From Croceibacterium ferulae (GTDB lineage: Bacteria; Pseudomonadota; Alphaproteobacteria; Sphingomonadales; Sphingomonadaceae): a DNA stretch of 64,000 bases. Both the position numbers and the translations under genes were made by a program. Each line of letters starts with the position of its first letter. Position 1 is the first letter of the stretch. The stretch spans positions 1 to 64,000 of the forward strand of contig NZ_QZVQ01000004.1 of assembly GCF_003660445.1 (NCBI RefSeq), read 5' to 3'. Shown piece after piece: positions 55,279 to 64,000 of the stretch. The notes beneath the pieces were generated by a model, which ran no database searches, was not told the origin of the DNA, and was given only the letters and a program-made list of their open reading frames with translations.

Positions 55279-55974
55279 ATGGGTCACAAGAGCAATCCGA
55301 TCGGTCTGCGCCTGCAGATCAACCGTACTTGGGACAGCCGCTGGTATGCCGAGGGCGCTGACTATGCTCAGCTGCTCAAGGAAGACATCATGCTGCGCAA
55401 GTACATCATGAGCAGTCTGCCGCAGGCCGCAATCAGCAAGGTCGTGATCGAGCGTCCTGCCAAGCTGTGCCGCATCTCCATCTTTGCTGCACGTCCTGGC
55501 GTGATCATCGGCAAGAAGGGCGCGGACATCGAGAAGCTGCGCGCCAAGCTGGCCACCATGACCAAGAGCGACGTGAAGCTGAACATCGTGGAGATCCGCA
55601 AGCCGGAGATCGACGCCAAGCTCGTGGCGCAGGGCATCGCCGACCAGCTGGTCCGCCGCGTGGCGTTCCGCCGGGCAATGAAGCGCGCCATGCAGTCCGC
55701 CATGCGTCTGGGTGCCGAAGGCATCAAGATCATGTGCGGCGGCCGTCTTGGCGGTGCGGAAATCGCGCGGGTCGAGCAGTATCGCGAGGGCCGGGTGCCG
55801 TTGCACACGCTGCGCGCCAATGTCGACTATGCCGACGCCGAGGCGCTGACCGCCTATGGCATCATCGGCATCAAGGTGTGGGTCTTCAAGGGCGAGATCC
55901 TGGGGCATGACCCGATGGCGCAGGACCGGCTGATGATGGAGGCTCAAACCTCCGGCGTCCGTCCGGCCCGCTGA
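55279..55974 (+). CDS. rpsC: 30S ribosomal protein S3
   Basis: 231 residues. It begins [20 protein letters not shown]; the KH domain has [15 protein letters not shown], and the C-terminal domain [15 protein letters not shown]. It lines the mRNA entry channel. Confidence 0.98.
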   Translation: MGHKSNPIGLRLQINRTWDSRWYAEGADYAQLLKEDIMLRKYIMSSLPQAAISKVVIERPAKLCRISIFAARPGVIIGKKGADIEKLRAKLATMTKSDVKLNIVEIRKPEIDAKLVAQGIADQLVRRVAFRRAMKRAMQSAMRLGAEGIKIMCGGRLGGAEIARVEQYREGRVPLHTLRANVDYADAEALTAYGIIGIKVWVFKGEILGHDPMAQDRLMMEAQTSGVRPAR

Positions 55975-55998
55975 TCGGAAAAAGGCTGAGTAGAGACC

Positions 55999-56433
55999 AT
56001 GCTGCAACCGAAAAAAACCAAGTTCCGCAAGATGTTCAAGGGCAAGATCCATGGTCTTGCCAAGGGCGGCGCGGAGCTGAACTTCGGGTCCTATGGCCTG
56101 AAGGCCATGGAGCCGGAGCGTATCACCGCCCGCCAGATCGAGGCCGCCCGCCGGGCGATCACGCGTCACATCAAGCGCCAGGGGCGTCTGTGGATCCGCG
56201 TGTTCCCCGACGTGCCGGTGTCCAAGAAGCCGGCCGAAGTCCGTCAGGGCAAGGGCAAGGGCTCCATTGAATATTGGGCGGCGCGCGTTAAGCCGGGCCG
56301 TATCCTGTTCGAGCTGGACGGCGTGCCCGGCCCGCTGGCAGCCGAAGCGTTCGAGCGTGCGGCCATGAAGCTGCCGATCAAGACCAAGGTCGTTGCCCGT
56401 CTGGGCGACACCTCGCACCTGGGAGGCGAATGA
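55999..56433 (+). CDS. rplP: 50S ribosomal protein L16
   Basis: 144 residues beginning [38 protein letters not shown] includes the arginine region hydroxylated in E. coli (Arg81). It lies beside the A-site tRNA elbow. The end overlaps the rpmC start region. Confidence 0.98.
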   Translation: MLQPKKTKFRKMFKGKIHGLAKGGAELNFGSYGLKAMEPERITARQIEAARRAITRHIKRQGRLWIRVFPDVPVSKKPAEVRQGKGKGSIEYWAARVKPGRILFELDGVPGPLAAEAFERAAMKLPIKTKVVARLGDTSHLGGE

Positions 56434-56639
56434 TGGCCAAGGTGGAAGACCTGCGCACCAAGACCGACGACCAGCTGGCTGACCAGCTGGTGGAGCTCAA
56501 GCGCGAACAGTTCAACCTGCGCTTCCAGGCGGCGACGAGCCAGCTGGAACGCCCGGCCCGCATCCGCGAGGTCCGCCGTCAGATCGCGCAGATCAAGACC
56601 CTGCAGGGCGAGCGCATGCGCGCCGCCGTGCAGGCGTAA
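56433..56639 (+). CDS. rpmC: 50S ribosomal protein L29
   Basis: 68 residues, two helices ([20 protein letters not shown] onward). Two adjacent ATGs exist at 56430 and 56433; the GGAGG at 56422-56426 is six bases from the second, so I use that. The first would add one Met. Confidence 0.95.
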   Translation: MAKVEDLRTKTDDQLADQLVELKREQFNLRFQAATSQLERPARIREVRRQIAQIKTLQGERMRAAVQA

Positions 56640-56650
56640 GGAGTTACACC

Positions 56651-56926
56651 ATGCCCAAGCGTATCCTGATCGGGACGGTCGTCTCCGACAAGATGGACAA
56701 GACGGTGACGGTCAAGGTGGAGCGCAAGGTCAAGCACCCGCTCTACGGAAAGATCATCCGTCAGTCGAAGAAGTACCATGCGCACGACGAGGCGAACGAG
56801 TTTCACCCCGGCGATCGCGTGCGGATCGAGGAGACGCGCCCGCTCTCCAAGACCAAGACGTGGAACGTGCTTGACCGCGTCCAGGCCGGCAAGGGCGAGG
56901 CACTCGAGGCCGATCTCGAAGGATAA
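56651..56926 (+). CDS. rpsQ: 30S ribosomal protein S17
   Basis: 91 residues, an OB-fold primary 16S binder. Motifs [39 protein letters not shown] and [12 protein letters not shown] are conserved. AAGGAG precedes the ATG. A 119-nt gap then separates it from rplN. Confidence 0.97.
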   Translation: MPKRILIGTVVSDKMDKTVTVKVERKVKHPLYGKIIRQSKKYHAHDEANEFHPGDRVRIEETRPLSKTKTWNVLDRVQAGKGEALEADLEG

Positions 56927-57001
56927 ATCCGTGGCTGACAAGCGGGCTGGCTTGCTCTATGGGGCCGCCTCCCGCTGCTTGGCCGCAGGGGTTTTTGGAA
57001 C

Positions 57002-57020
57002 TGCCGGACTGGTTCCGGCA
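57002..57020 (+). promoter_or_regulatory. small hairpin upstream of rplN
   Basis: TGCCGGA/TCCGGCA with loop CTGGT in the 119-nt gap between rpsQ and rplN, the classical S10/spc operon junction. GTTTTTGG lies just before it, so it is not an intrinsic terminator for upstream transcription. It may belong to a spc operon leader. Confidence 0.35.
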
Positions 57021-57045
57021 AGCCGAGTGAAAAGGAACCGGATCA

Positions 57046-57414
57046 ATGATCCAGATGCAATCAACGCTGGACGTCGCTGACAATAGCGGCGCCAAGCGCG
57101 TCCAGTGCATCAAGGTGCTGGGCGGATCTAAGCGCCGCACTGCGAGCGTGGGCGACGTGATCGTCGTCTCCGTGAAGGAAGCGCAGCCGCGTGCCCGCGT
57201 GAAGAAGGGTGACGTTCACCGCGCGGTGATCGTCCGCACCCGCAAGGATGTGCGCCGTGCCGATGGCACCGTGATCCGTTTCGACAGCAATGCTGCCGTG
57301 CTGGTGAACAAGAGCGAGGAGCCGATCGGCACCCGCATCTTCGGCCCCGTGGTGCGCGAACTGCGCAGCCGTGGCTTCATGAAGATCATCAGCCTCGCGC
57401 CGGAGGTGCTGTAA
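57046..57414 (+). CDS. rplN: 50S ribosomal protein L14
   Basis: 122 residues starting [20 protein letters not shown], with the usual [15 protein letters not shown] and [20 protein letters not shown]. First gene of the classical spc operon. It shares one base with rplX (TAATG). Confidence 0.98.
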   Translation: MIQMQSTLDVADNSGAKRVQCIKVLGGSKRRTASVGDVIVVSVKEAQPRARVKKGDVHRAVIVRTRKDVRRADGTVIRFDSNAAVLVNKSEEPIGTRIFGPVVRELRSRGFMKIISLAPEVL

Positions 57415-57734
57415 TGGGCGCCGCGAAGATCCGGAAGGGCGACAAGGTCGTCGTCCTGAGCGGCAAGGACAAGGGGCGCACCGGCACGGTGAGCCAGGTC
57501 CTGCCCAAGGACGGCAAGGTTGTGGTGGACGGCGTTAATGTCGCCGCGCGCCACCGCAAGCCGACCCAGACCAATCCGCAGGGCGGCATCGAGCGTGCCC
57601 CCGCCCCGATGGCGGTGGCCAAGGTCGCCGTCGCCGATCCCAAGGATGGCAAGCCCACCCGCGTCCGCTTCGAGGAGCGTGATGGCAAGAAGGTGCGCGT
57701 GGCCGTCAAGTCCGGTGAGACGATCGATGGCTGA
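57414..57734 (+). CDS. rplX: 50S ribosomal protein L24
   Basis: 106 residues with an N-terminal KOW motif ([20 protein letters not shown]). Assembly initiator of 50S. It overlaps rplE by 8 nt, so the two are translationally coupled. Confidence 0.97.
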   Translation: MGAAKIRKGDKVVVLSGKDKGRTGTVSQVLPKDGKVVVDGVNVAARHRKPTQTNPQGGIERAPAPMAVAKVAVADPKDGKPTRVRFEERDGKKVRVAVKSGETIDG

Positions 57735-58308
57735 AACCTACACCCCGCGCCTCAAGACCGACTACAATGACCGCATCGCCCAGGCGATGATGGAAAAGTT
57801 CGGCTACGCCAACCGGATGGAGATCCCCCGGCTGGAGAAGATCACGCTCAACATGGGTGTGGGCGAAGCGAGCCAGGACAAGAAGAAGGTCCAGACCGCC
57901 GCCGAGGAAATGGAGCTGATCGCAGGCCAGAAGCCGGTGATCACCAAGGCCAAGAAGTCGATCGCCCAGTTCAAGCTGCGCGAAGGCATGCCGATCGGTT
58001 GCAAGGTGACCCTGCGCCGTGAACGCATGTACGAGTTCCTGGACCGTCTGGTGACCGTGGCCATGCCGCGCATCCGCGACTTTCGTGGCCTGAACCCGCG
58101 GTCCTTCGATGGTCATGGCAACTACGCCATGGGCCTGAAGGAGCAGATCATCTTCCCGGAGATCAGCTACGACCGCATCGAGAAGGTGCGTGGCATGGAT
58201 ATCATCGTGACCACCACCGCCAAGACCGACGATGAAGCGCGCGAGCTGCTGCGCCTGTTCGGTTTCCCCTTCCCGGCCGCCGAGGCCGAAGAAAAGCAGG
58301 CGGCCTAA
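57727..58308 (+). CDS. rplE: 50S ribosomal protein L5
   Basis: 193 residues, a 5S rRNA and P-site tRNA contact protein. [20 protein letters not shown] and [20 protein letters not shown] are diagnostic. ATG 57727 lies within the end of rplX. The short tail AEAEEKQAA extends slightly past the E. coli end. Confidence 0.98.
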   Translation: MAETYTPRLKTDYNDRIAQAMMEKFGYANRMEIPRLEKITLNMGVGEASQDKKKVQTAAEEMELIAGQKPVITKAKKSIAQFKLREGMPIGCKVTLRRERMYEFLDRLVTVAMPRIRDFRGLNPRSFDGHGNYAMGLKEQIIFPEISYDRIEKVRGMDIIVTTTAKTDDEARELLRLFGFPFPAAEAEEKQAA

Positions 58309-58333
58309 GGCCGCCGCAGGAGAGCTTAAGTCC

Positions 58334-58639
58334 ATGGCGAAACTGAGTTCCATCAACAAGAACGAGAAGCGCAAGCAGCTCGTGAAGAAGTATGCGGCGC
58401 GCTACGAGAAGCTGAAGGCGACCGCGAACGACCAGAACCTCGACGAAGGTGAACGGTTGATCGCGCGGCTGAAGCTGGCGGAAATCCCCCGCAACGGCAA
58501 CCCGACCCGCGTGCGCAACCGCTGCGCCACCACCGGCCGCCCGCGCGGCTATTATCGCAAGTTCGGCCTGAACCGGATCGAGCTGCGGGATCTGGCCAAC
58601 AAGGGCATGATCCCCGGTGTGACCAAGTCGAGCTGGTGA
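58334..58639 (+). CDS. rpsN: 30S ribosomal protein S14 (long, zinc-less type)
   Basis: 101 residues. [20 protein letters not shown] is the conserved core; only one of the four zinc cysteines of the C+ type is present, so this is the C- form usual in proteobacteria. ATG 58334 fits the family start [13 protein letters not shown]. Confidence 0.97.
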   Translation: MAKLSSINKNEKRKQLVKKYAARYEKLKATANDQNLDEGERLIARLKLAEIPRNGNPTRVRNRCATTGRPRGYYRKFGLNRIELRDLANKGMIPGVTKSSW

Positions 58640-58651
58640 GGACACGTTAAG

Positions 58652-59047
58652 ATGGCGATGACCGATCCCCTGGGTGACATGCTCACCCGCATCCGCAATG
58701 GACAGCAGGCCAAGAAGGACTCCGTCCTGAGCCCCGCGTCCAAGCTCCGCGCCAACGTGCTGGAAGTGCTCCAGCGTGAAGGCTACATCCGTGGCTGGTC
58801 GCAGGACGAGTCCGGCAAGCATCCCGCGCTGCGAATCGAACTGAAGTATTTCGAAGGCCAGCCCGCGATCAAGCATGTGGCCCGCGTGTCCAAGCCCGGC
58901 CGCCGCGTCTACTCCGGCAGCCGCGAGCTGCCGACCGTGCGCAACGGCCTGGGCATTTCCATCGTCTCGACGCCGCGTGGCGTGCTTTCCGACGCGGAAG
59001 CACGGGCGCAGAATGTCGGTGGCGAAGTGCTGGCGGAGGTTTTCTGA
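58652..59047 (+). CDS. rpsH: 30S ribosomal protein S8
   Basis: 131 residues beginning [20 protein letters not shown] and ending [15 protein letters not shown]. In E. coli it represses the spc operon. A second in-frame ATG lies at 58658. It shares one base with rplF (TGATG). Confidence 0.97.
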   Translation: MAMTDPLGDMLTRIRNGQQAKKDSVLSPASKLRANVLEVLQREGYIRGWSQDESGKHPALRIELKYFEGQPAIKHVARVSKPGRRVYSGSRELPTVRNGLGISIVSTPRGVLSDAEARAQNVGGEVLAEVF

Positions 59048-59580
59048 TGAGCCGCATCGGCAAGAAGCCGGTGGTGATCCCGAACGGCGTCACCGCCAAT
59101 ATCGACGGCAAGGTGCTGAGCGTGAAGGGCCCCAAGGGTACCCTGACGCTGGGCCTGTCCGAATTGGTCAAGTACGAGCTGGAAGACGGCGCCATTGCCG
59201 TCACCCCGGCCAATGACAGCAAGGCGGCGCGCAGCCACTGGGGCATGCAGCGCACGCTGGTGTCCAACCTGGTGGAAGGCGTCACTGCCGGCTTCACCAA
59301 GGTGCTGAACATCACCGGCGTCGGCTACCGTGCCGCTGCGCAGGGCCGCAACCTGAAGCTGCAGCTCGGCTACAGCCACGATGTCGACATCGCCGTGCCG
59401 GAAGGCCTGGAGGTGAAGACTCCGGACCAGACCACGATCGAGATCAGCGGCAATGACAAGCAGGCCGTCGGCCAGCTCGCCGCCGAGATCCGTCGCTGGC
59501 GCAAGCCGGAGCCCTACAAGGGCAAGGGCATCCGCTATCGCGGCGAGTTCATCTTCCGCAAGGAAGGGAAGAAGAAGTAA
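59047..59580 (+). CDS. rplF: 50S ribosomal protein L6
   Basis: 177 residues with the two duplicated L6 domains; signature near the end [20 protein letters not shown]. It lies near the sarcin-ricin loop. One-base overlap with rplR (TAATG). Confidence 0.98.
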   Translation: MSRIGKKPVVIPNGVTANIDGKVLSVKGPKGTLTLGLSELVKYELEDGAIAVTPANDSKAARSHWGMQRTLVSNLVEGVTAGFTKVLNITGVGYRAAAQGRNLKLQLGYSHDVDIAVPEGLEVKTPDQTTIEISGNDKQAVGQLAAEIRRWRKPEPYKGKGIRYRGEFIFRKEGKKK

Positions 59581-59924
59581 TGGCCAAGCTTTCCCTGTTC
59601 GAACGCCGCCGTCGCCGCGTGCGTACCGCGCTGCGCAAGCGTGGCGGTGCCCGCCCGCGTCTGTCCGTGCATCGGTCCGGCCGGCACATCTACGCCCAGG
59701 TGATCGACGATGCTGCGGGCCGCACTGTGGCCGCAGCCTCCACGCTGGGCGTCTCGGCCTCCGGCGCCAATATCGACGCGGCAGTCGAGGTCGGTCGCAA
59801 GATCGCCGAGGCTGCTGTGGCAGCTGGCGTGACGACCGTCGTGTTCGATCGCGGCGGATACCTGTTCCATGGCCGCGTCAAGGCGCTGGCTGATGCCGCT
59901 CGTGCCGGCGGGCTGGAGTTCTAA
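59580..59924 (+). CDS. rplR: 50S ribosomal protein L18
   Basis: 114 residues binding 5S rRNA. The basic N-terminus ([16 protein letters not shown]) and [20 protein letters not shown] at the C-terminus are conserved. Two nucleotides separate it from rpsE. Confidence 0.97.
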   Translation: MAKLSLFERRRRRVRTALRKRGGARPRLSVHRSGRHIYAQVIDDAAGRTVAAASTLGVSASGANIDAAVEVGRKIAEAAVAAGVTTVVFDRGGYLFHGRVKALADAARAGGLEF

Positions 59925-59926
59925 GA

Positions 59927-60709
59927 ATGGCAGACGAAACCGAAAACCCGATCGCGACGACCCCGTCGGAAGCGTTCGAAAATCAGTCGGCTGCCGGCGC
60001 TGAGCCCAGCCAGCCTGCCCGTGAAGGTCAGGGTCGCGATGGCGGCCAGCGCGGTGCGCGCGGCGGCCGTGGCGGCGGTGGCCCCGGCGGCAACCGTGAT
60101 GGCGGCCGTGGCGGCAATCGTGACGGCCGTGGCCGTGGCGGGCGGCGTGACGATCGTCGTGACGACGATGGTGGCGAGGAGCTGATCGAGAAGCTGGTCC
60201 ACATCAACCGCGTGTCCAAGACGGTGAAGGGCGGCAAGCGCTTCGGCTTCGCGGCACTGGTCGTGGTCGGCGATGGCAAGGGCCGGGTCGGCTTTGGCCA
60301 TGGCAAGGCGCGCGAAGTGCCGGAGGCGATCACCAAGGCGACTGCCGCTGCCAAGAAGAAGATGATCCGCGTTGCGTTGAAGGACGGCCGCACGCTGCAC
60401 CATGACGGCATGGGTCACTTCGGCGCGGGCAAGGTCAATGTGCGGTCCGCTCCGGCGGGTACCGGGATCATTGCCGGCGGCCCGATGCGTGCGGTGTTCG
60501 AGAGCCTGGGCGTGGCGGATGTCGTGACCAAGTCGATCGGCACCTCCAATCCCTACAACATGATCCGCGCCACTTTCGACGCGCTGGGTGAGCAGACCTC
60601 GCCCAAGTCCGTCGCGCAGCGTCGCGGCAAGCGCGTTGCGGACCTGCTGGGCCGTGGCGGCGCTGGCGAGGCGGCGGCCGAGGCCGCTGCCGAAGCCATT
60701 GTGGAGTAA
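59927..60709 (+). CDS. rpsE: 30S ribosomal protein S5 with an RGG-rich N-terminal extension
   Basis: 260 residues against 167 in E. coli. Residues 1-83 are an extra segment: acidic/polar at first, then a run of Arg-Gly-Gly repeats (about 36-74, such as [13 protein letters not shown]) and a DDRRDDDGG patch. The S5 fold starts at [20 protein letters not shown], with the decoding loop [20 protein letters not shown] intact, and a short Ala-rich tail closes. The extension looks disordered and RNA-binding; its role is unknown. Confidence 0.97.
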   Translation: MADETENPIATTPSEAFENQSAAGAEPSQPAREGQGRDGGQRGARGGRGGGGPGGNRDGGRGGNRDGRGRGGRRDDRRDDDGGEELIEKLVHINRVSKTVKGGKRFGFAALVVVGDGKGRVGFGHGKAREVPEAITKATAAAKKKMIRVALKDGRTLHHDGMGHFGAGKVNVRSAPAGTGIIAGGPMRAVFESLGVADVVTKSIGTSNPYNMIRATFDALGEQTSPKSVAQRRGKRVADLLGRGGAGEAAAEAAAEAIVE

Positions 60710-60715
60710 CAGAAC

Positions 60716-60892
60716 ATGGCGACCATCAAGCTGAAGCAGATCGGTTCTCCGATCCGTCGCCCCGAGGCCCAGAAGAAGATCCTGGTCGGTCTGGGCCTGG
60801 GCAAGATGCACCGCGTCGTGGAGGTGCAGGACACCCCCGAAGTGCGCGGCGCCATCGCTCGACTGCCGCACATGGTGGCTGTGGTCGACTGA
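60716..60892 (+). CDS. rpmD: 50S ribosomal protein L30
   Basis: 58 residues, ATG 60716 to TGA 60890-60892. The sequence [20 protein letters not shown] through [20 protein letters not shown] matches L30. It follows rpsE by 6 nt and is the last gene of the operon here: a strong terminator comes 29 nt later and rplO does not follow. Confidence 0.96.
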   Translation: MATIKLKQIGSPIRRPEAQKKILVGLGLGKMHRVVEVQDTPEVRGAIARLPHMVAVVD

Positions 60893-60921
60893 CCCGGCTG
60901 CCTTTGCAGGCACAGGAATGA

Positions 60922-60952
60922 CCCCGGCGCAGGCAACTGCGCTGGGGTTTTT
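60922..60952 (+). terminator. intrinsic terminator after rpmD
   Basis: Stem CCCCGGCGCA/TGCGCTGGGG (10 bp with one G-U pair), loop GGCAAC, then TTTTT. It is the best intrinsic terminator of the window and ends the ribosomal superoperon. Confidence 0.88.
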
Positions 60953-60970
60953 CGTATCTGACGTCGCGGG

Positions 60971-62221
60971 TCAGGCTGGCGGCAGGCTGTCCAGCAGGGC
61001 GCCGATCCGTTGCCGGTATCTGGCAAAGGTGTAGTTCGTGCTTTCCTTCTGGGCGGCAAGACGCCACGCGTTCATCCGCTCGCGATCCTGGATCGGCACC
61101 AGCATCGCCTCGGCGACGGCCTCAACCGTTTGCTCGGGCAGGAGCAGCCCGCATTCAGGCGTGACGCCATTGCCTGCCATGGGCGACTGGATCAGTGCGA
61201 GCCCGCTCGCCAGCGCCTCCAGCAGAGAGATGGCCGAACCTTCGAAATAGCTCGGAAACACCAGCACATGATGGCTTGCCATGATGCCTGGCACCTCTCG
61301 GCGGGGGACGTGAGGGATGTGCGTGAAACGGTCAGCGTAACGGGCAAAGGTCGCCGGCGGGCTGGTGATCTCGCCCAGGAGGGTCAGGGTGAACCGGTCG
61401 CGCGGCAGGTGATCAAGCGCCTGCAGCAGCAGGTGCAGCCCCTTGCGCGGGCCGAGATGGCCGACGAGCAGGAAGCGGACCGGCTCGTCATCGCGGACCG
61501 GTGCAGGGGTTGGCTGGTGGCCGAACAAGGCTTCGTCGAAGCAGTAGGGCAGCACCCGCAGCTTGTCGGCCACGCCCGGGACGGCCGATTCGGCGGCCAC
61601 GGTGTCGGCGCAGGTGCGGCTGCCGGCCACGATGATGTCGGCCAGGGCGTATTCTGCATCCTACTGCTGCAGCAGGTGGTCCGGCACCGGGGTGCTCTTC
61701 CTGGCGAACCAGTCCGGCCATTGGGTCTGCAGTTCGGCCATGGTCCGGTTCAGTGCGCGGTTATCACCGATCGTCCGATCGAGAATGCAGGTGCGCCCGT
61801 GCCGGCGACCATGCTCGAACGCCTCGCGCGCGCTGTTGTCGTAGCCCCACAGCGCGAACGGCTCGGGCCTGGCGATCTCGCGTGCAAGCGCCTTGCCGAA
61901 CCGCCGGTTGCCGCGGATGTCGAACCAACGGCCCAGCTTGAAGAAGCCGGCCCGCTGGGCCATCCGCTCCAGCCATTCTTCGACTCCGAAGGTCTTGACC
62001 AGCGCAGGATCCAGGCCGGGGGCCTCGAACCGGCGGAACTCGCGCGCCAGCTTGGGGCCGACCGGGGCGGGAAGCCGGTCCAGGATATAGGGCCAGCGAT
62101 CGGGTTGGTAGAAAATGGACGTGGCGTACCATTGCAACCGGTCCAGTTCCTGCAATGCCCGCGCGGTCTGCCAGCTGTGCTGGGTACCCGGGTGGAATAC
62201 TGCAACGCTGCTGTTTACCAT
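60971..62221 (-). pseudogene. family-4-like glycosyltransferase interrupted by an amber codon
   Basis: One continuous frame of 417 codons encodes a GT-B glycosyltransferase, except for a TAG at 61661-61663 after residue 186. The N-terminal part (MVNSSVAVFHPGTQHSWQTA, then FGVEEWLERMAQRAGFFKLG) is the acceptor domain; beyond the stop, ADIIVAGSRTCADTV, RFLLVGHLGPRKGLHLLLQA and PSYFEGSAISLLEALASGLA are the donor-binding domain with the EX7E-type motif. The codons before the stop are CAG CAG, so a single CAG-to-TAG change explains it. Both halves look well preserved, so the lesion is recent, a sequencing error, or suppressed. Confidence 0.8.
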
Positions 62222-62333
62222 CTGAGACTTTCTCCGGCAGCCGCGACTTCGGGGCGTGCTCAGTGCCCGAACGCACCCCTTCGGCTCGGCAATGATGTGC
62301 AGGTCGGTACCAGGCCCGTGGGCGGGCCTGAGC

Positions 62334-63827
62334 TTAACCGTGACCGTGCATTCTTGCGATGCGGCGTGACCTTGGCGTTGCGGGCATGACCTGTCCGGCG
62401 AGGTGGGGCTCTGGTGCCGGCGGAACTGCGGACGCGCCGGACGCATGCAGCCGGCGGCGGTGTCGCGCCGATGTCGGACCGATCGGCCCGGTGCTGCCGC
62501 CGCTTCCTGAAGCAGACCTCGCGTTGTGGGCAAGGTAATAGGAAACGAGCGCCAGCGCGATGATCGGTATGTAGTAGAACTGGACGACCTTGAGGATGCT
62601 CATGATCGAGCCGTCACGATACATGATGGGCGAGATCGCAGCCATGGTCATGTATGCGACCGTCGCTGCTATTCCGCCGTTGCCACGAACATAGGCACGA
62701 TAGGCCCAGCCGAAGATCGCGCCAAACAGGCCCGCCCAGATGATCACGCCGACATAGCCGGCGGCCGCCCATCCCGCTCCGGCAATGGAAGCGGTTGCAC
62801 CAAGCGGTTGGGAGTAGCGGTAAAGCTCGTACATCTGGATTGGCGGGCCGACCGGCTTGCCCGGCCAGAGTGCACGCGGGATCGGCTCGGTGAATATCTG
62901 GAGATTGTGGACGAAGTAATTATAGGTCCCGGTGCGCTCCGGTATCGCCCAGATCAGCATCTCCAGGAATTCCATGTTCGCCAGGTCCATGGTCTCCAGC
63001 GGTTTCAACTCCCGCTTGGAACTGACGACAACGGATTGTTCTTCGACACCGATCGTGGTGCGGATTCCTGCGCCCCGATCGTCACCAATCGCGGCAAACA
63101 CCAACCAGCCGGCTGCAAGGGCGGGCAGGATTGCAAGACTGGGCCAGCGCCGCCGCTGATCCAGCATGTACAGCATCCCGATGATCACAGCGGCGGTAAC
63201 GACCTGCCCGCGTCCGCCGCTGGCAAGTTTCAGGACCGCGTAACAGGCAAATGGCAGCAGGCTCCACCATTTGAAACGCGCGAGATAGGGAATGATCGCC
63301 ACGATCGGTGCAAGCAGCAAGGCGAGATTGATGAAGTAGCCATTCGCACCGACAAGGTAGCCTGCGCCGGTCCGCGCATCGATCTTGCGGAATTCGTTGA
63401 TGTCCGTCGTCGCGGCTGTGCCCATGGCGGACAGGATCGACCAGAGACCCAGCACGGCAAGTATCGCCGCGATCAGCCAGTATGCCCGCAGCAGTGGCAT
63501 GCGCCGGTCTGTGTGAGATGCGCTCTGGCTGAAGGATACCGGCTGATTGGCCAAGGCCATGCATACCGCACCGAAGGAGAGAAGGGCGAGGTTTGCGCAT
63601 ATCAGCGCGGCGGAGCGATCCCACTCCGTCGGCTGGAAGCCGATCGCATCGTACAATGTACGATACTCGTAGATCTGCGAGAAGATCGGCCGCACCGTGA
63701 AGACCACGCCGTGGAATGCCAGGTAATAGGTCATAGGGTGGTAGAAAGAAGACGCCGGGTGCCGCAGGTACCAGGCACATGCGGCCAGGAAGATGACCAC
63801 CGTCACGGCCAGCATGAACTCGTACAT
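62334..63827 (-). CDS. O-antigen polymerase-like integral membrane protein
   Basis: About 497 residues with roughly 11-12 membrane helices (MYEFMLAVTVVIFLAACAWY first). The long periplasmic loop (about 270-350) with IPRALWPGKPVGPPIQMYEL resembles the Wzy/EpsG-like oligosaccharide repeat-unit polymerases that join polysaccharide units on a lipid carrier. The C-terminal 60 residues are Arg/Pro/Ser-rich and not family-like. Start ATG 63827 is placed just before the first helix; an ATG at 63872 is also in frame. It is 112 nt upstream of the interrupted glycosyltransferase, probably in the same surface-polysaccharide operon. Confidence 0.8.
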   Translation of the reverse strand: MYEFMLAVTVVIFLAACAWYLRHPASSFYHPMTYYLAFHGVVFTVRPIFSQIYEYRTLYDAIGFQPTEWDRSAALICANLALLSFGAVCMALANQPVSFSQSASHTDRRMPLLRAYWLIAAILAVLGLWSILSAMGTAATTDINEFRKIDARTGAGYLVGANGYFINLALLLAPIVAIIPYLARFKWWSLLPFACYAVLKLASGGRGQVVTAAVIIGMLYMLDQRRRWPSLAILPALAAGWLVFAAIGDDRGAGIRTTIGVEEQSVVVSSKRELKPLETMDLANMEFLEMLIWAIPERTGTYNYFVHNLQIFTEPIPRALWPGKPVGPPIQMYELYRYSQPLGATASIAGAGWAAAGYVGVIIWAGLFGAIFGWAYRAYVRGNGGIAATVAYMTMAAISPIMYRDGSIMSILKVVQFYYIPIIALALVSYYLAHNARSASGSGGSTGPIGPTSARHRRRLHASGASAVPPAPEPHLAGQVMPATPRSRRIARMHGHG

Positions 63828-64000
63828 ACGCTGCTCTCGCCTTCCGACTGCCTCGTGACCGGGCCGCGACATCGCGCACCGGCGACCGCCTCGCGCTTGC
63901 CCGGTATGTGGGCGATCTAGCCCGGTGAGGGGGGCGATGACAGCACTTTGTGTACGAGCTGCAGTCGCCTGGCTCCCGAGGGTTGCTCCTGCACGGAGTT
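63828..64000. other. window edge, no gene seen
   Basis: The last 173 bases contain no frame or RNA that I can support. They are presumably the upstream region of the polymerase gene on the minus strand. Confidence 0.5.

Noticed and set aside
56931-57080. A GTG-started small frame after rpsQ
   Set aside because: No homology and no convincing ribosome-binding site; it runs into rplN in another frame. More likely the spc leader.
60030-60150. GGCGGCCGTGGC repeats near the rpsE start
   Set aside because: Coding repeats for the RGG extension of S5, covered as a protein feature; not a CRISPR or mobile element.
60971-61630. The C-terminal half of the glycosyltransferase as an independent gene starting at GTG 61630
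   Set aside because: It begins inside the donor-domain fold, lacks a ribosome-binding site of note, and is in the same frame as the upstream half; an interrupted single gene is simpler.

Overview
The window reads as a high-GC alphaproteobacterial chromosome, most likely Sphingomonadales (Erythrobacteraceae or Sphingomonadaceae). This is an inference from the style of the ribosomal proteins (S5 and L3 with long extra segments, zinc-less S14), an HWE-type histidine kinase, a UbiK-TspO-TlyA-RecO neighbourhood and dense packing with many 1-4 nt gene overlaps. No insertion sequence, CRISPR array, plasmid origin or rRNA gene was seen.

Layout. 1-830: an unrecognised gene beside tRNA-Gln. 0.9-4.6 kb: a YghU-type glutathione transferase, topoisomerase IB, a palindromic repeat and a secreted M28 peptidase. 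4.7-7.0 kb: a GntR regulator divergent from dgoK-dgoA, the last steps of D-galactonate breakdown. 7.0-15.3 kb: msrB, a class A penicillin-binding protein, a HAD phosphatase, the envelope quality-control set hflK-hflC-degP, and the Fe-S carrier gene mrp/apbC. 15.3-22.5 kb: an orphan molybdopterin hydroxylase subunit overlapping hemH, a small SdhAF4-like gene, rsmB, an MFS transporter and ilvE, the last with an elaborate structured leader. 22.9-31.1 kb: two tandem related lipoproteins, tlyA-tspO, ubiK, recO-leuB, an L,D-transpeptidase-like protein, a membrane glycosyltransferase and metZ. 31.1-39.3 kb: signalling and regulation (diguanylate cyclase, PAS-HWE kinase, ApaG, LysR, a membrane-anchored LuxR-type protein, a winged-helix protein) and a class I amidotransferase. 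39.4-46.6 kb: a PhoD-type phosphatase, a spore-photoproduct-lyase-family radical SAM protein with two unknown small neighbours, a 317-residue unknown, and the arsenic operon arsR-arsC-arsB-arsH.

46.6-60.9 kb is the translation superoperon: rpsL-rpsG-fusA-tuf, then the S10 operon (rpsJ to rpsQ) and the spc operon from rplN to rpmD. It stops at rpmD with a good intrinsic terminator instead of continuing into rplO-secY-adk-rpsM-rpsK-rpoA-rplQ. Beyond it, on the other strand, lie surface-polysaccharide genes: a family-4-like glycosyltransferase interrupted by one in-frame amber codon and an O-antigen-polymerase-like membrane protein.

The strongest leads are the ilvE leader (a 14-nt perfect complement to the consensus 16S rRNA tail, an 18-codon ORF and several stem-loops), the early end of the spc operon, the amber-interrupted glycosyltransferase, the spore-photoproduct-lyase relative in a non-sporulating lineage, and arginine at S12 position 88.
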